Of a stretch of 64,000 nucleotides of DNA, positions 43,503 through 51,540 are shown piece after piece; within the stretch, counting starts at the first letter, position 1; each line of letters begins with the position of its first letter. The position numbers and the translations under genes were made by a program. This DNA is from Candidatus Gastranaerophilales bacterium (GTDB lineage Bacteria; Cyanobacteriota; Vampirovibrionia; Gastranaerophilales; Gastranaerophilaceae). A model generated the notes under the pieces. That model did no database searches. It was not told the origin of the DNA and saw only the letters and a program-made list of their open reading frames with translations. The DNA lies in NCBI GenBank assembly GCA_944323695.1, contig CALUTI010000004.1:1-64000 (forward strand), given 5' to 3'.

Positions 43503-43556
43503 TATGTTGACTTTATTAACATTAGTGTTGACTTTTATCTACATTTATGTTAATCT
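43503..43556 (+). promoter_or_regulatory. Operator cluster and rightward promoter of the phage-like module
   Basis: Half-sites of the type ATGTT(G/A)A occur repeatedly: ATGTT-N9-AACAT forms a perfect dyad (43504-43522), GTGTTGAC...CTACAT a weaker one, and ATGTTAATC ends the array. Embedded is a promoter TTGACT (43528-43533), 17 nt, TAATCT (43551-43556) reading right. Repressor binding here is inferred from layout. A similar TTGTTAACATTTGTAACA word is at about 45571-45588, upstream of the module's last gene. Confidence 0.65.
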
Positions 43557-43565
43557 GATAATGTG

Positions 43566-43673
43566 ATGGGAAAAATATTTTGTAAAAATAACTCCGGTAA
43601 AGAAACCGGATACATATTGAACATAGATGCAACAGTATCCGAAAAACCTTACGGCAGGCTTTTAAAAGCCTGA
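43566..43673 (+). CDS. Possible 35-residue leader peptide of the phage-like module
   Basis: The frame reads MGKIFCKNNSGKETGYILNI then DATVSEKPYGRLLKA. There is no SD, but the ATG is only 9 nt after the -10 box, so it could be translated leaderless. Two hairpins lie within it: TCCGGT-N6-ACCGGA, and CAGGCTTTTAAAAGCCTG over the last codons. It is not a Cro-like HTH. It may be a regulatory leader or non-coding; no homologue can be named. Confidence 0.35.
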   Translation: MGKIFCKNNSGKETGYILNIDATVSEKPYGRLLKA

Positions 43674-43773
43674 ATTCCAACATTATTATAATACAACAAA
43701 TACACACGGCTATCACCTGACTGGATATATTTGTTGTAAAAAAATTTACAAATCATTTACAATCCCTAACCCT

Positions 43774-43794
43774 CGGGCATTTGCCCGTTTTTTT
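43774..43794 (+). terminator. Terminator between the promoter and first gene of the phage-like module
   Basis: CGGGC-ATTT-GCCCG followed by seven T. It lies about 220 nt downstream of the rightward promoter and 24 nt before the 43818 gene, so the transcript would end early unless antiterminated or unless a second promoter exists. Confidence 0.75.
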
Positions 43795-43817
43795 AAACAA
43801 TAATCAAGGAGAGCAAT

Positions 43818-44015
43818 ATGATACAACAGTTAATGAACAAGGAAAACAAAAAGGAAATTTTGAGAAAAAGACTCATTGAGTATTACGAAACAGTCAACAA
43901 AGACAAAGTTAATATCCCGGCATTTATGCTTGCTCAGGAAGATATCCGGCTTATAGAAAAAAAAGGTACACTTAATTTTTGGTATAAAAATTTCAAAAAT
44001 GGCATTGGAAGATAA
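43818..44015 (+). CDS. Small phage-like protein, 65 aa
   Basis: Helical, charged protein (RKRLIEYYETVNKDKV, FMLAQEDIRLIEKKGTLNFW) with a good AAGGAG. Unrecognised. It overlaps the next gene by 17 nt and is first in a four-gene rightward unit. Confidence 0.7.
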   Translation: MIQQLMNKENKKEILRKRLIEYYETVNKDKVNIPAFMLAQEDIRLIEKKGTLNFWYKNFKNGIGR

Positions 44016-44181
44016 TTTTTTACGGCTTGATGCCGAATACGCTTTGAGTGAGGTAAAAAAACGTGCGCTTGACGGTGATTTTACACATTCTGATATAGAA
44101 GAAATTTATCAGCAGGGTTTGATATCCTCTGAGGAATATGAATACTGCCTTGAAATTTTAGAAAGGAATAAAAATGTCTAA
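43999..44181 (+). CDS. Small phage-like protein, 60 aa
   Basis: Acidic helical protein (ALEDNFLRLDAEYALSEVKK, SDIEEIYQQGLISSEEYEYC). Unrecognised. It overlaps both neighbours (17 and 8 nt), the tight packing typical of phage early genes. Confidence 0.7.
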   Translation: MALEDNFLRLDAEYALSEVKKRALDGDFTHSDIEEIYQQGLISSEEYEYCLEILERNKNV

Positions 44182-45112
44182 GAGGCTTACTGACACAACT
44201 ATCTGGAATAAGGACTGGTATTTGGATCTGCCTTTGAAGAAAAAGCTTTTGTTAAGGTATATCTATGACAACTGCGATTGCGCAGGGGTTTATGAGATTT
44301 CTTACAGAACTTTAAAAAATTGCTTTGACCAGGAAATTACAAAAGAAGATTTTGAAGGACTTAAGCAAATAAAATTTATTGATGAAAATAAAATACTTGT
44401 AGAGGATTTTATAAAGTTTCAATACGGAGTCACTCCGGACAAGCTAAAACCCAAAAATAGCGTGCATAAAGGCATTATCCGATGCCTTGAAAAACATAAA
44501 CTCTTAACTAACCCTTTTATAACAGTTAAAGATAAGGATAAAGATAAAGATAAGGATAAGGTTAAAGATATGAATTTTGATATTAAAAATCATAACGACA
44601 ATATTCATTTTGATATGCAAAATAATCACACTATTGGCATGCCAAATAAAAGTGATATTAAAAATAATCGCGACAAAGAATTAAAGAGCAGTTTTAATGA
44701 CCTAAAAGACAAAATGTTTAAGACTTACGATGAACTATGCCCGCACCTAATTCCGCTTAGCGGGGAGAAAACAAGCAGCCGCACGGATGAAAAAATCCGG
44801 CTTTACTTGAGTGAAACAAAAAACAACATGGAGCTATTCGGACAGATTTGCCAAAAAGCAGACAAACTCAAAACAATCGGCACAATTAATATAGATTTTG
44901 AGACAATGCTGAACTGCAGAATAGGGATTATGAACGGGAAATATGAATCCCCGCAACTTCGTGAGAAAGAACGAATAAAAGACCGGGCACGCAGAGAAAT
45001 ACTGCAAACTCAACGGCGGAACGAAGAATACAGAAGTTTTAAGGGAGATCCGATGCCGGAAAGCTTCAAAAATCTCGGGGAAAAATTACGGAGCATAAAG
45101 GAGCAAAAATGA
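44174..45112 (+). CDS. Phage replication-initiator-like protein
   Basis: 312 aa. The N-terminal ~110 residues (TTIWNKDWYLDLPLKKKLLL, RYIYDNCDCAGVYEIS) resemble the winged-helix N-domain of phage replisome organisers, which bind the origin. A linker has five KD dipeptides in a row, encoded by GATAAG/GATAAA hexamers (44530-44562). The Asn/Asp-rich middle is followed by a helical C-terminal part (ELFGQICQKADKLK) and a basic tail. The DnaC/DnaB-loader partner is not present. Call is by fold pattern and context. Confidence 0.6.
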   Translation: MSKRLTDTTIWNKDWYLDLPLKKKLLLRYIYDNCDCAGVYEISYRTLKNCFDQEITKEDFEGLKQIKFIDENKILVEDFIKFQYGVTPDKLKPKNSVHKGIIRCLEKHKLLTNPFITVKDKDKDKDKDKVKDMNFDIKNHNDNIHFDMQNNHTIGMPNKSDIKNNRDKELKSSFNDLKDKMFKTYDELCPHLIPLSGEKTSSRTDEKIRLYLSETKNNMELFGQICQKADKLKTIGTINIDFETMLNCRIGIMNGKYESPQLREKERIKDRARREILQTQRRNEEYRSFKGDPMPESFKNLGEKLRSIKEQK

Positions 45113-45561
45113 CACTGACAACACAGAGGTTGAACGATTATACGGAGATAGTTAAAGAATTAGACTTTTTATTAAGGAAAAAAGAACAGATAAAGGAACG
45201 CTTGAACGCCCTTAAAAGTCCGGATTACAGAGAAATAAAGGTTACGAAAGGCACCAAAAACAAAACCAGCGAACAGGAAACATACGTAATCAAGCTGGAA
45301 AAAATTAACCGAAAAATAGATGAATACAAGGCCTGGCTTCTTCCGGAACACGAAACCATAAAACAGGAAATCGCACGTATTAAAAAGTGGCAGTATAGAA
45401 AACTGCTTGTCTACAGATACCTTGAAAAATGGAAATGGTCTGAAATTATTCAGGATTTTTTTGAATTTGAAGACGATTTTGAGGCGGAAAAAGATTTCAA
45501 ATACAAGGAAAAGATTATGTACTGGCACAGAAGAGCGCTTAAAGAGCTTACAGAGGAGTGA
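45109..45561 (+). CDS. Phage transcriptional regulator-like protein (DUF1492/ArpU-like)
   Basis: 150 aa. A coiled-coil N-terminal half with a Lys/Thr-rich loop is followed by the sequence IARIKKWQYRKLLVYRYLEK then WKWSEIIQDFFEFEDD and MYWHRRALKELTEE, a sigma-region-4-like HTH layout seen in phage late-gene activators. It overlaps the replication-like gene by 4 nt. Confidence 0.6.
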   Translation: MTLTTQRLNDYTEIVKELDFLLRKKEQIKERLNALKSPDYREIKVTKGTKNKTSEQETYVIKLEKINRKIDEYKAWLLPEHETIKQEIARIKKWQYRKLLVYRYLEKWKWSEIIQDFFEFEDDFEAEKDFKYKEKIMYWHRRALKELTEE

Positions 45562-45666
45562 TTTTCTCATTTGTTAACATTTGTAACACACCTCAAAGTC
45601 AAAAAAGCAATTTTCATATAATAAAACTCTTTATATAAATATACAGGTTGGAAAGAGGATAACTCA

Positions 45667-45870
45667 ATGAAAGAACAAGAATTAAATACAATGATGTCAG
45701 TGGTGTCAGATCCGATTAAAAATGTTTATAAAATCGAAACAAGAAAGGATTTGGAAGAAATCCAACGCATCATCAGAATTTTTAATATAGCTGAAGAACA
45801 GCATAACAAACACGCTATGCTTTCTATAAAGAATTTAGCAACATTCAGATTAGTGTTAAGCAATAATTAG
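45667..45870 (+). CDS. Small protein at the right edge of the phage-like module
   Basis: 67 aa, helical: VVSDPIKNVYKIETRKDLEE, IQRIIRIFNIAEEQHNKHAM. GAGG precedes the ATG. The upstream region carries TTGTTAACATTTGTAACA, like the repressor operator words, so it may belong to the same regulon. Unrecognised. Confidence 0.6.
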   Translation: MKEQELNTMMSVVSDPIKNVYKIETRKDLEEIQRIIRIFNIAEEQHNKHAMLSIKNLATFRLVLSNN

Positions 45871-45898
45871 GAAATAGGATTATAAAGGAAATGTGATT

Positions 45899-45926
45899 AG
45901 TCTTGAAGCAATTCAAGACTTTTTTA
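45899..45926 (+). terminator. Terminator closing the phage-like module
   Basis: AGTCTTGAA-GCAA-TTCAAGACT followed by six T. It separates the module from convergent dgkA. Confidence 0.85.
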
Positions 45927-45943
45927 TTTGATAGAAATAGGTT

Positions 45944-46327
45944 TTACCAATTTGAAACAACATCCCAAATAGCCGGAACAAACAACAAAAGCCCGACGGC
46001 AATTGCAACAAATGTCGTAAACATTACGGCGCCTGCGGAAATATCCTTTGCCATCCCCACAAGTTTGGAATACTTGTTGTGAAATACCGCGTCAAGCGAA
46101 AACTCTATGGCTGAATTCACCATCTCCGCGCAAATTACTGACGAAATAGTCAGCAAAAGAACACAGATTTTTGTTACAGAAAATCCTAAACATGCCGCAA
46201 ATATAAGGATTAAAAGTGCTGCGCAAAAATGAATTCTTATGTTAATTTCGCTTTTCAAAACAAGCCGTAAGCCCTTTCTTGCGTTTTTAAAAGTGTTTGA
46301 GAACCCCTGAGACTTATATTTTGTCAT
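45944..46327 (-). CDS. dgkA: Diacylglycerol/undecaprenol kinase (DgkA family)
   Basis: Small membrane kinase that rephosphorylates undecaprenol or diacylglycerol. 127 aa, N-terminal amphipathic helix (FKNARKGLRLVLKSEINIRI), then three TMs; the catalytic CAEMVNSAIEFSLDAV with Glu/Asn residues is clear. It overlaps ybeY by 4 nt, the classic pgpH-ybeY-dgkA order of Firmicutes and relatives. Confidence 0.94.
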   Translation of the reverse strand: MTKYKSQGFSNTFKNARKGLRLVLKSEINIRIHFCAALLILIFAACLGFSVTKICVLLLTISSVICAEMVNSAIEFSLDAVFHNKYSKLVGMAKDISAGAVMFTTFVAIAVGLLLFVPAIWDVVSNW

Positions 46328-46818
46328 ACCCCTATACCTTCCAGCGCTTTATTCTGTAATCCGACAACAAAATTATAATCCTCTTCCGTCCGGTGGTCAA
46401 ATCCCAATAGATGCATTATCCCGTGACTTATCAAAAATGCAAGCTCATGGTCAAACGTAGTGCCTTTTTTAACAGCTTCCTCCTGAACCTTATCCAGCGC
46501 AATAATAACTTCCCCGAGGTTAATCTCCCCGTCAAATATGAACTTTTCTTCGCTGTCTGCAAATATCGCAAAGGTGATTATATCTGCCGGATAGTCTTTA
46601 TTTCTGTATTCACGGTTAATTTCATGCGTTTTGTCGCTTTTACAATACAAAATGTCAAAAGAAATTGTGTCAAAATCATGCCCGAAAAGGCAAGACTCCT
46701 CAAAGATTTCCGACATATAAAATTTCAGCACTTTTTTTGCAATATCAATGAATTTTTTTTCATTAATCTTGAAATCATCCGCTATATTTTCCGTAAAAAT
46801 ATTAATCTTTTTTCTCAT
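46324..46818 (-). CDS. ybeY: Endoribonuclease YbeY
   Basis: Zinc-dependent RNase for 16S rRNA 3' maturation and ribosome quality control. The metal motif HGIMHLLGFDH, the upstream PADIITFAIF and GEINLGEVIIALDKV are diagnostic. I set the start at 46818 (MRKKINIF, 164 aa), inside the 3' end of the pgpH-like gene (17-nt overlap). A longer frame to 46992 lies wholly over the HD-domain gene and is unsupported. Confidence 0.93.
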   Translation of the reverse strand: MRKKINIFTENIADDFKINEKKFIDIAKKVLKFYMSEIFEESCLFGHDFDTISFDILYCKSDKTHEINREYRNKDYPADIITFAIFADSEEKFIFDGEINLGEVIIALDKVQEEAVKKGTTFDHELAFLISHGIMHLLGFDHRTEEDYNFVVGLQNKALEGIGV

Positions 46819-49003
46819 CTTTATCATCGTCAGAGCGGTTTTCCAGCTGTTTAATCTTATTTTCCAAATCTTCATCGAGAATTTTATTCGGCATGACAAT
46901 TTTATTTTTGCCGAATTCTTCCGCGAGATTTTCCTGATACTTAATTCTGTTATGCTGCATGCCTCTAAGGATTCTGCTGAAGGTAGCTGCAATAACCTTC
47001 AAATCATGCAGCGTCAACGGGCTGTCCGCAAGCTGAGTGTCGTTAAGACGTTCCACAATAATCTTATCAATAATCTTTTCGATTTCCTCAGGTGTTGGAT
47101 TTTTCAAAGAGCGCACCGCAGATTCAACCGCATCGGCAATCATAAGGATTGCGGTTTCCTTAGTATTAGGTTTGGGCCCCGTGTAGCGGAATTGTTCTTC
47201 CTTAACGTTTTCGATACCTTCTTCCTGTACCGCCTGGTTGTAAAAATAGCTTGCCAAACCTTCACCGTGGTGCTGCAAAATAAAATTGTGAATAATCGGC
47301 GGAAGTCCGTATTCTTTTGCCAATTCCACCCCGTCTTTCGGGTGGGCGGTAATAACCATCTTGCTTAATCTCGGATTAAGTTTGGTGTGCGGGTTTTCAA
47401 TCCCGAAATAAGACTGGTTTTCAACGAAAAACAACGGGCGTTTTAATTTACCTATATCATGATAAAACGCTCCGACACGTGCCAAAATCGGGTTTGCGCC
47501 GATAGCTTCTGCTGCAGCTTCGCAAAGGTTAGACACCATAAGACTATGGTGATAAGTCCCCGGAGCTTCAAACTGCAGACGCTTTAATAAAGGCTGATTG
47601 TGATCTGCAAGTTCCGCCAAGCCGTAAGGTGTTATTATCTTAAACCAGCTTTCAAATACAGGGAAAAGTCCCAATGCAATGATTGAGCTTAAAATTCCGT
47701 TTAAAAATAATAACACACTGTTTTGTACAATTAAAATATTACTTACGTCAATCAAACATTTTTCTAAAAGGTAAATACTCAAAAGTATTACCAAACCGGC
47801 AGCAGATATATGAAAGCCTGTCTTAATCAAATCAACGCGTCTTGAATATCTTATTCGGGAAATAGCAATCATGGAAATAACTGCCAGAAGAACAAATGTT
47901 ATAAGCCACTGAATATCATACTGGGCGCCCGCAGAAATAACCGTTGCAAGGATTACTGTTGCAATGCAAGCGACACGCGGATTCAAGAATATTGACATCA
48001 TAATCATATACGCGGGCAACGGCAGAATATACGGTGAAAAACCTGTCGGAATGACGGTTACAATTATCGCTATTATTATGGATAATACAGCAGATATCGC
48101 AAGGTAGCTGCTTTCCAGAAATTTCTTTTCAAAAAATTTCATATATCCTAAGAACATCAGAGTTGTTAATAAAACAAGGATATAAATTGCGGAAAGTCCC
48201 TGCCAGTTCAATTCATAAACATTATAACCGGCCTGTCTTAAGGCATCACGTTTCAAACGGGTAACAGGCTCGCCCTCAAATAAAATTTTGTCTCCCTTTT
48301 GGAAGGTTATCTCATAAGGCTTCACTGAATTCATGGCATTTTTACGTGCAATTTCCGTAGCGAACTCATCCACCACAAGGTTTGGCACAATTACCTGTTC
48401 CAAAAGCGCGCTGATAATGGAAATTTGGCGTCTGGAAACATTCGTGGCCATATTATTCACAACAAGCAGGTGAATATCATTGTTTTCGTAATCACTTTCG
48501 CTTATCCCGACCCTCAAGATTTTGTCGAGCGTCATATTTGCCTTTTCAAAAACGTCATGAAGGCTTGCGTCGTCTGATTTTAGAAGAAATGTTGTAATAA
48601 ATTCTTTCTTAGGGTTTCCTGACAAATCCAAAAGAGTGTTTAAATCTTCCAATTTAACGGAATCATCAGTATCCTTTTTTCTTATTTGGACAATAGAATT
48701 TTCCATTGTCACAAGATTTGTTTTAATAAATTCATCTTCAGCAGCCGTCAAAACAGGCTCAACCTTTGAAGCAACTTCTTTTCTGTGCTGCTCCGTGCGT
48801 TTGACGTCAACTACGGTCAATGTCTTTTGCGCAATAATATCACGCTTGCTTATACCGTTTTCAATAATATTCTGGAAAAAATAATTCTGAGAGGCAATAA
48901 CCGCCGTCATTAAAAAGGTAAAACCTATAAGTGCGGAAACCTTTACTGTGTTCGACGAGGTTACAAACCCTTTAATTGCTGTAATAAATTTGTTATCAAA
49001 CAT
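46802..49003 (-). CDS. pgpH: 7TM-HD domain phosphodiesterase, PgpH family (cyclic di-AMP)
   Basis: 733 aa. N-terminal TM, a ~200-residue extracytoplasmic 7TMR-HDED domain, seven TM segments (~260-450), and a cytoplasmic HD domain with YHHSLMVSNLCEAAAEAIG, FYHDIGKLKRP, TAHPKDGVELAKEYGLP and LQHHGEG. This is the PgpH architecture that hydrolyses c-di-AMP to pApA. The matching diadenylate cyclase is at 58649 in the same window. The C-terminus is charged (DDDKDEKKD). Confidence 0.93.
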   Translation of the reverse strand: MFDNKFITAIKGFVTSSNTVKVSALIGFTFLMTAVIASQNYFFQNIIENGISKRDIIAQKTLTVVDVKRTEQHRKEVASKVEPVLTAAEDEFIKTNLVTMENSIVQIRKKDTDDSVKLEDLNTLLDLSGNPKKEFITTFLLKSDDASLHDVFEKANMTLDKILRVGISESDYENNDIHLLVVNNMATNVSRRQISIISALLEQVIVPNLVVDEFATEIARKNAMNSVKPYEITFQKGDKILFEGEPVTRLKRDALRQAGYNVYELNWQGLSAIYILVLLTTLMFLGYMKFFEKKFLESSYLAISAVLSIIIAIIVTVIPTGFSPYILPLPAYMIMMSIFLNPRVACIATVILATVISAGAQYDIQWLITFVLLAVISMIAISRIRYSRRVDLIKTGFHISAAGLVILLSIYLLEKCLIDVSNILIVQNSVLLFLNGILSSIIALGLFPVFESWFKIITPYGLAELADHNQPLLKRLQFEAPGTYHHSLMVSNLCEAAAEAIGANPILARVGAFYHDIGKLKRPLFFVENQSYFGIENPHTKLNPRLSKMVITAHPKDGVELAKEYGLPPIIHNFILQHHGEGLASYFYNQAVQEEGIENVKEEQFRYTGPKPNTKETAILMIADAVESAVRSLKNPTPEEIEKIIDKIIVERLNDTQLADSPLTLHDLKVIAATFSRILRGMQHNRIKYQENLAEEFGKNKIVMPNKILDEDLENKIKQLENRSDDDKDEKKD

Positions 49004-49060
49004 ATCTTATATTCCTTTTTCTATATATTTTATAACTTCCTGTATTTTTTGCAAGTATGC

Positions 49061-49087
49061 TTGACATCACGGTTGATGATGTATAAT
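49061..49087 (+). promoter_or_regulatory. Possible promoter upstream of the 49262 gene
   Basis: TTGACA, only 15 nt, TATAAT. It leaves a leader of about 165 nt before the 49262 gene with no clear gene or terminator. The short spacing lowers confidence. Confidence 0.4.
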
Positions 49088-49261
49088 AAACATGTATCCC
49101 CTCTTGGGAAAGATTAGGGAATCAAAGTTAATTTTACGTATTCTGCTTTAATCAACATGAAAAAAGAGATGATGACAGTAATTAACAAAACTTAACAATT
49201 ACGGCAGATATAGCAATTTTAATTTTGTTCAACACTCTATATATATAGAAGGTATGTAGGT

Positions 49262-50770
49262 ATGAAAGTAGAAAAAATTAACGGAAATTATGCGGTACAA
49301 CGCGCACAAAAGCGCAGCCAGTCGCCTAATTTTACCGGCGGTATAGTTTCTCTGGCCGATGAAATTACCAATTCACTTCCTGCAAAAAATGCTTTGACAA
49401 AGATGAAAAAGCTTGAATGGTTAAAAGGTGAAATCGGAGGTATATTACTAACCGCCATAGGCACAGGTTTGGTTGCACCTGTATTCATAGGATTTAACCC
49501 GTTTGTAAAAGCCCCGAAAGGATCTTCAGAAGAAAAGAAAAAAGAAGTTACCAACACAAAATTATACACTGCAATGAGGCAGCCTATATCAGCCGTACTT
49601 TCAATATTATTCCAGGTAGGAGCCTTAAAACCGATAGACAAGGTTCTGGATAAAGTATTTAATAATGAAGAATATTCAAAAAATTTAAGTATAAATGTAG
49701 ACCAATCAGCCTTGAACAGCAAATCATACTTAAAAACGATTGTAAAAGAAGATTTGAAAGAAAAAGGAATAACAAAACCATCAATATTTGCAGGATTCAA
49801 AGAAGGATTCAGCAAGGTCAAAAAACAGCGCAAAGAATTTAATGCACTTGTAGACGAAACAGTAAGCAAGAAAGCTGAAGCACAGCTGCAGCATGTAACG
49901 GATACATTCCGTCAAACCGGCAAAATCAAAGTTGGCAAACGTAATCTTAACAATGAAACATTGGCCGGCTTAATCAATAACCAGATAGATGATTATATAT
50001 CAGATGCAACAAAATTAAAAATTGACAATAACGGTCTTGCCTTCTACACGGAAAGAGCAAAAACTCTTATGGAAAACGAACACCACATAAGAGAAATCTT
50101 CAAAGATATTCCGGTAGAAGAAATAGATAAAACAACAGATGCAAAAGAGCTTCAAAAATTATACAAACAAACAGACTCAATTTTAAAAGGAGCACTGGCA
50201 AAAGAACGTGATCCTAAGGTTCAAAAGCTTATTCAGGAAATTCTTGATAAACCTGAAGACATTAGAGCAAGCCGTGTTGCAAGAACTCTTCATCGTATAG
50301 ATACAATAAAAGATATCTGCAAAGAGCATTACAACCCTGAAGACTATCTTAACGCAATGTCATTAAGAAATTCAGAGCTTGATAAGACAATCACAAAATT
50401 AAAATTAAATAAAATAGCCGAACCTGCGAAAGCTACAACGGCAACAATACAAGATGCTATGAAACAGTTAATTGACAACTGCCAGTTCAAAACATCCGAT
50501 AACCTGTTAAAATCAATTCTACATGACACAAACACATTTGATTCAGACGGTGAAAAATTAACCAAAAAAATATATAAAGATGTAACAAAACTCTACAAAA
50601 AATTTGTAGAAAACAATTATAAAGCTCCGAACCAGATTATAAAAATTCTGATCGGCGTATGCATAACATTACCGATAACCTGCAACGCTTTAAACTGGGT
50701 ATATCCAAGATTCATGGAATTGGTATTCCCAAAACTTGCGGGTGTAAAAAAGGACGGAGGTGATAAATAA
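49262..50770 (+). CDS. Unknown membrane protein with N-terminal NFTGG tag
   Basis: 502 aa, family not recognised. MKVEKINGNYAVQRAQKRSQ leads into SPNFTGGIVSLADEI, the F-x-G tag. Hydrophobic segments lie at about 60-80 (GGILLTAIGTGLVAPVFIGF) and 460-485 (IKILIGVCITLPITCNALNW), with a weaker one near 105-120. Between them is a ~330-residue Lys/Glu/Asn-rich helical domain. There is no classical signal peptide. It ends exactly at the first base of the next gene, so the two are cotranscribed and probably act together. Confidence 0.7.
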   Translation: MKVEKINGNYAVQRAQKRSQSPNFTGGIVSLADEITNSLPAKNALTKMKKLEWLKGEIGGILLTAIGTGLVAPVFIGFNPFVKAPKGSSEEKKKEVTNTKLYTAMRQPISAVLSILFQVGALKPIDKVLDKVFNNEEYSKNLSINVDQSALNSKSYLKTIVKEDLKEKGITKPSIFAGFKEGFSKVKKQRKEFNALVDETVSKKAEAQLQHVTDTFRQTGKIKVGKRNLNNETLAGLINNQIDDYISDATKLKIDNNGLAFYTERAKTLMENEHHIREIFKDIPVEEIDKTTDAKELQKLYKQTDSILKGALAKERDPKVQKLIQEILDKPEDIRASRVARTLHRIDTIKDICKEHYNPEDYLNAMSLRNSELDKTITKLKLNKIAEPAKATTATIQDAMKQLIDNCQFKTSDNLLKSILHDTNTFDSDGEKLTKKIYKDVTKLYKKFVENNYKAPNQIIKILIGVCITLPITCNALNWVYPRFMELVFPKLAGVKKDGGDK

Positions 50771-51474
50771 TGCCGGTAAATAAAATATTATCAGCAACCT
50801 CCAAAGTTATCGGAAAAGTTGAAAAAAGCAAACCCATGCAATGGGCAGAAAAGAAATTCAATCTGGATACGGAAAAAGCATTAGGACTCGCTACCGTAAC
50901 GTCAATTGTAATTAAAGACGGTGTCGGCTGCTACAAATATGTAACTCAAAGTTTAAATAACAAGAAAATTCCTGATGAAAAACGTAAATTTGTTGCCGCA
51001 TTGGATTTAACAAACGGTATATTAATGATTACGGCGCAAATAGCAATGTACTTTGCAATGAGAAAATACAGCGGACCGTTATTTGAAAAATTATTCCAAA
51101 AATCATTCAATCCTGAAATGTCTAAAAACATTGCGTCCAGAATTCGTATGAAACAGGTACAGGCAGGTGAGCCGGCATCAAGGAAACTTCCTATTGAAAA
51201 AGAATACAATAAAGTAAAATCCGACGGATTAGATGTATTCAAATTTGTAGCTGATATTGCGGCTGCAACAATTATAGGAAAACGTGTCATAGTACCTTGT
51301 ATAGCAACACCTCTTGCGGCTAAGGTTCAAAAGAAAATGGAAGCTTATGAGCACACACATCATCCGGAAAGATTTACTGAACCCGTAGCAGAAGAACAGC
51401 CTCAAGTTGGTGAAAAACTTGATATAACAACCCACAACACGAACTTGCTAAAAAGATACTACAATTATCACTAA
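50770..51474 (+). CDS. Unknown membrane protein paired with the 49262 product
   Basis: 234 aa, unrecognised. Segments at ~37-52 (ALGLATVTSIVIKDGVGCYK), ~80-100 (NGILMITAQIAMYFAMRKYS) and ~158-180 (VFKFVADIAAATIIGKRVIV, PCIATPLAA) could be membrane helices, giving a three-helix protein with a polar C-terminal tail (HTHHPERFTEPVAEEQPQVG). No F-x-G tag. The start overlaps the upstream stop by 1 nt (TAATG). Confidence 0.7.
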   Translation: MPVNKILSATSKVIGKVEKSKPMQWAEKKFNLDTEKALGLATVTSIVIKDGVGCYKYVTQSLNNKKIPDEKRKFVAALDLTNGILMITAQIAMYFAMRKYSGPLFEKLFQKSFNPEMSKNIASRIRMKQVQAGEPASRKLPIEKEYNKVKSDGLDVFKFVADIAAATIIGKRVIVPCIATPLAAKVQKKMEAYEHTHHPERFTEPVAEEQPQVGEKLDITTHNTNLLKRYYNYH

Positions 51475-51540
51475 TCAGGTGCCGCAGGCATTATGTCTGA
51501 TGTGATATACCAATGATATTCGGGTTTAACGTTGTCGAGC

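Noticed and set aside
46818-46992. Longer YbeY start at 46992
   Set aside because: The extension lies wholly inside the pgpH coding region in another frame and does not resemble YbeY N-termini.
49092-49180. Two tiny frames (19 and 12 codons) in the leader upstream of the 49262 gene
   Set aside because: No Shine-Dalgarno and no protein-like composition. Left as untranslated leader.
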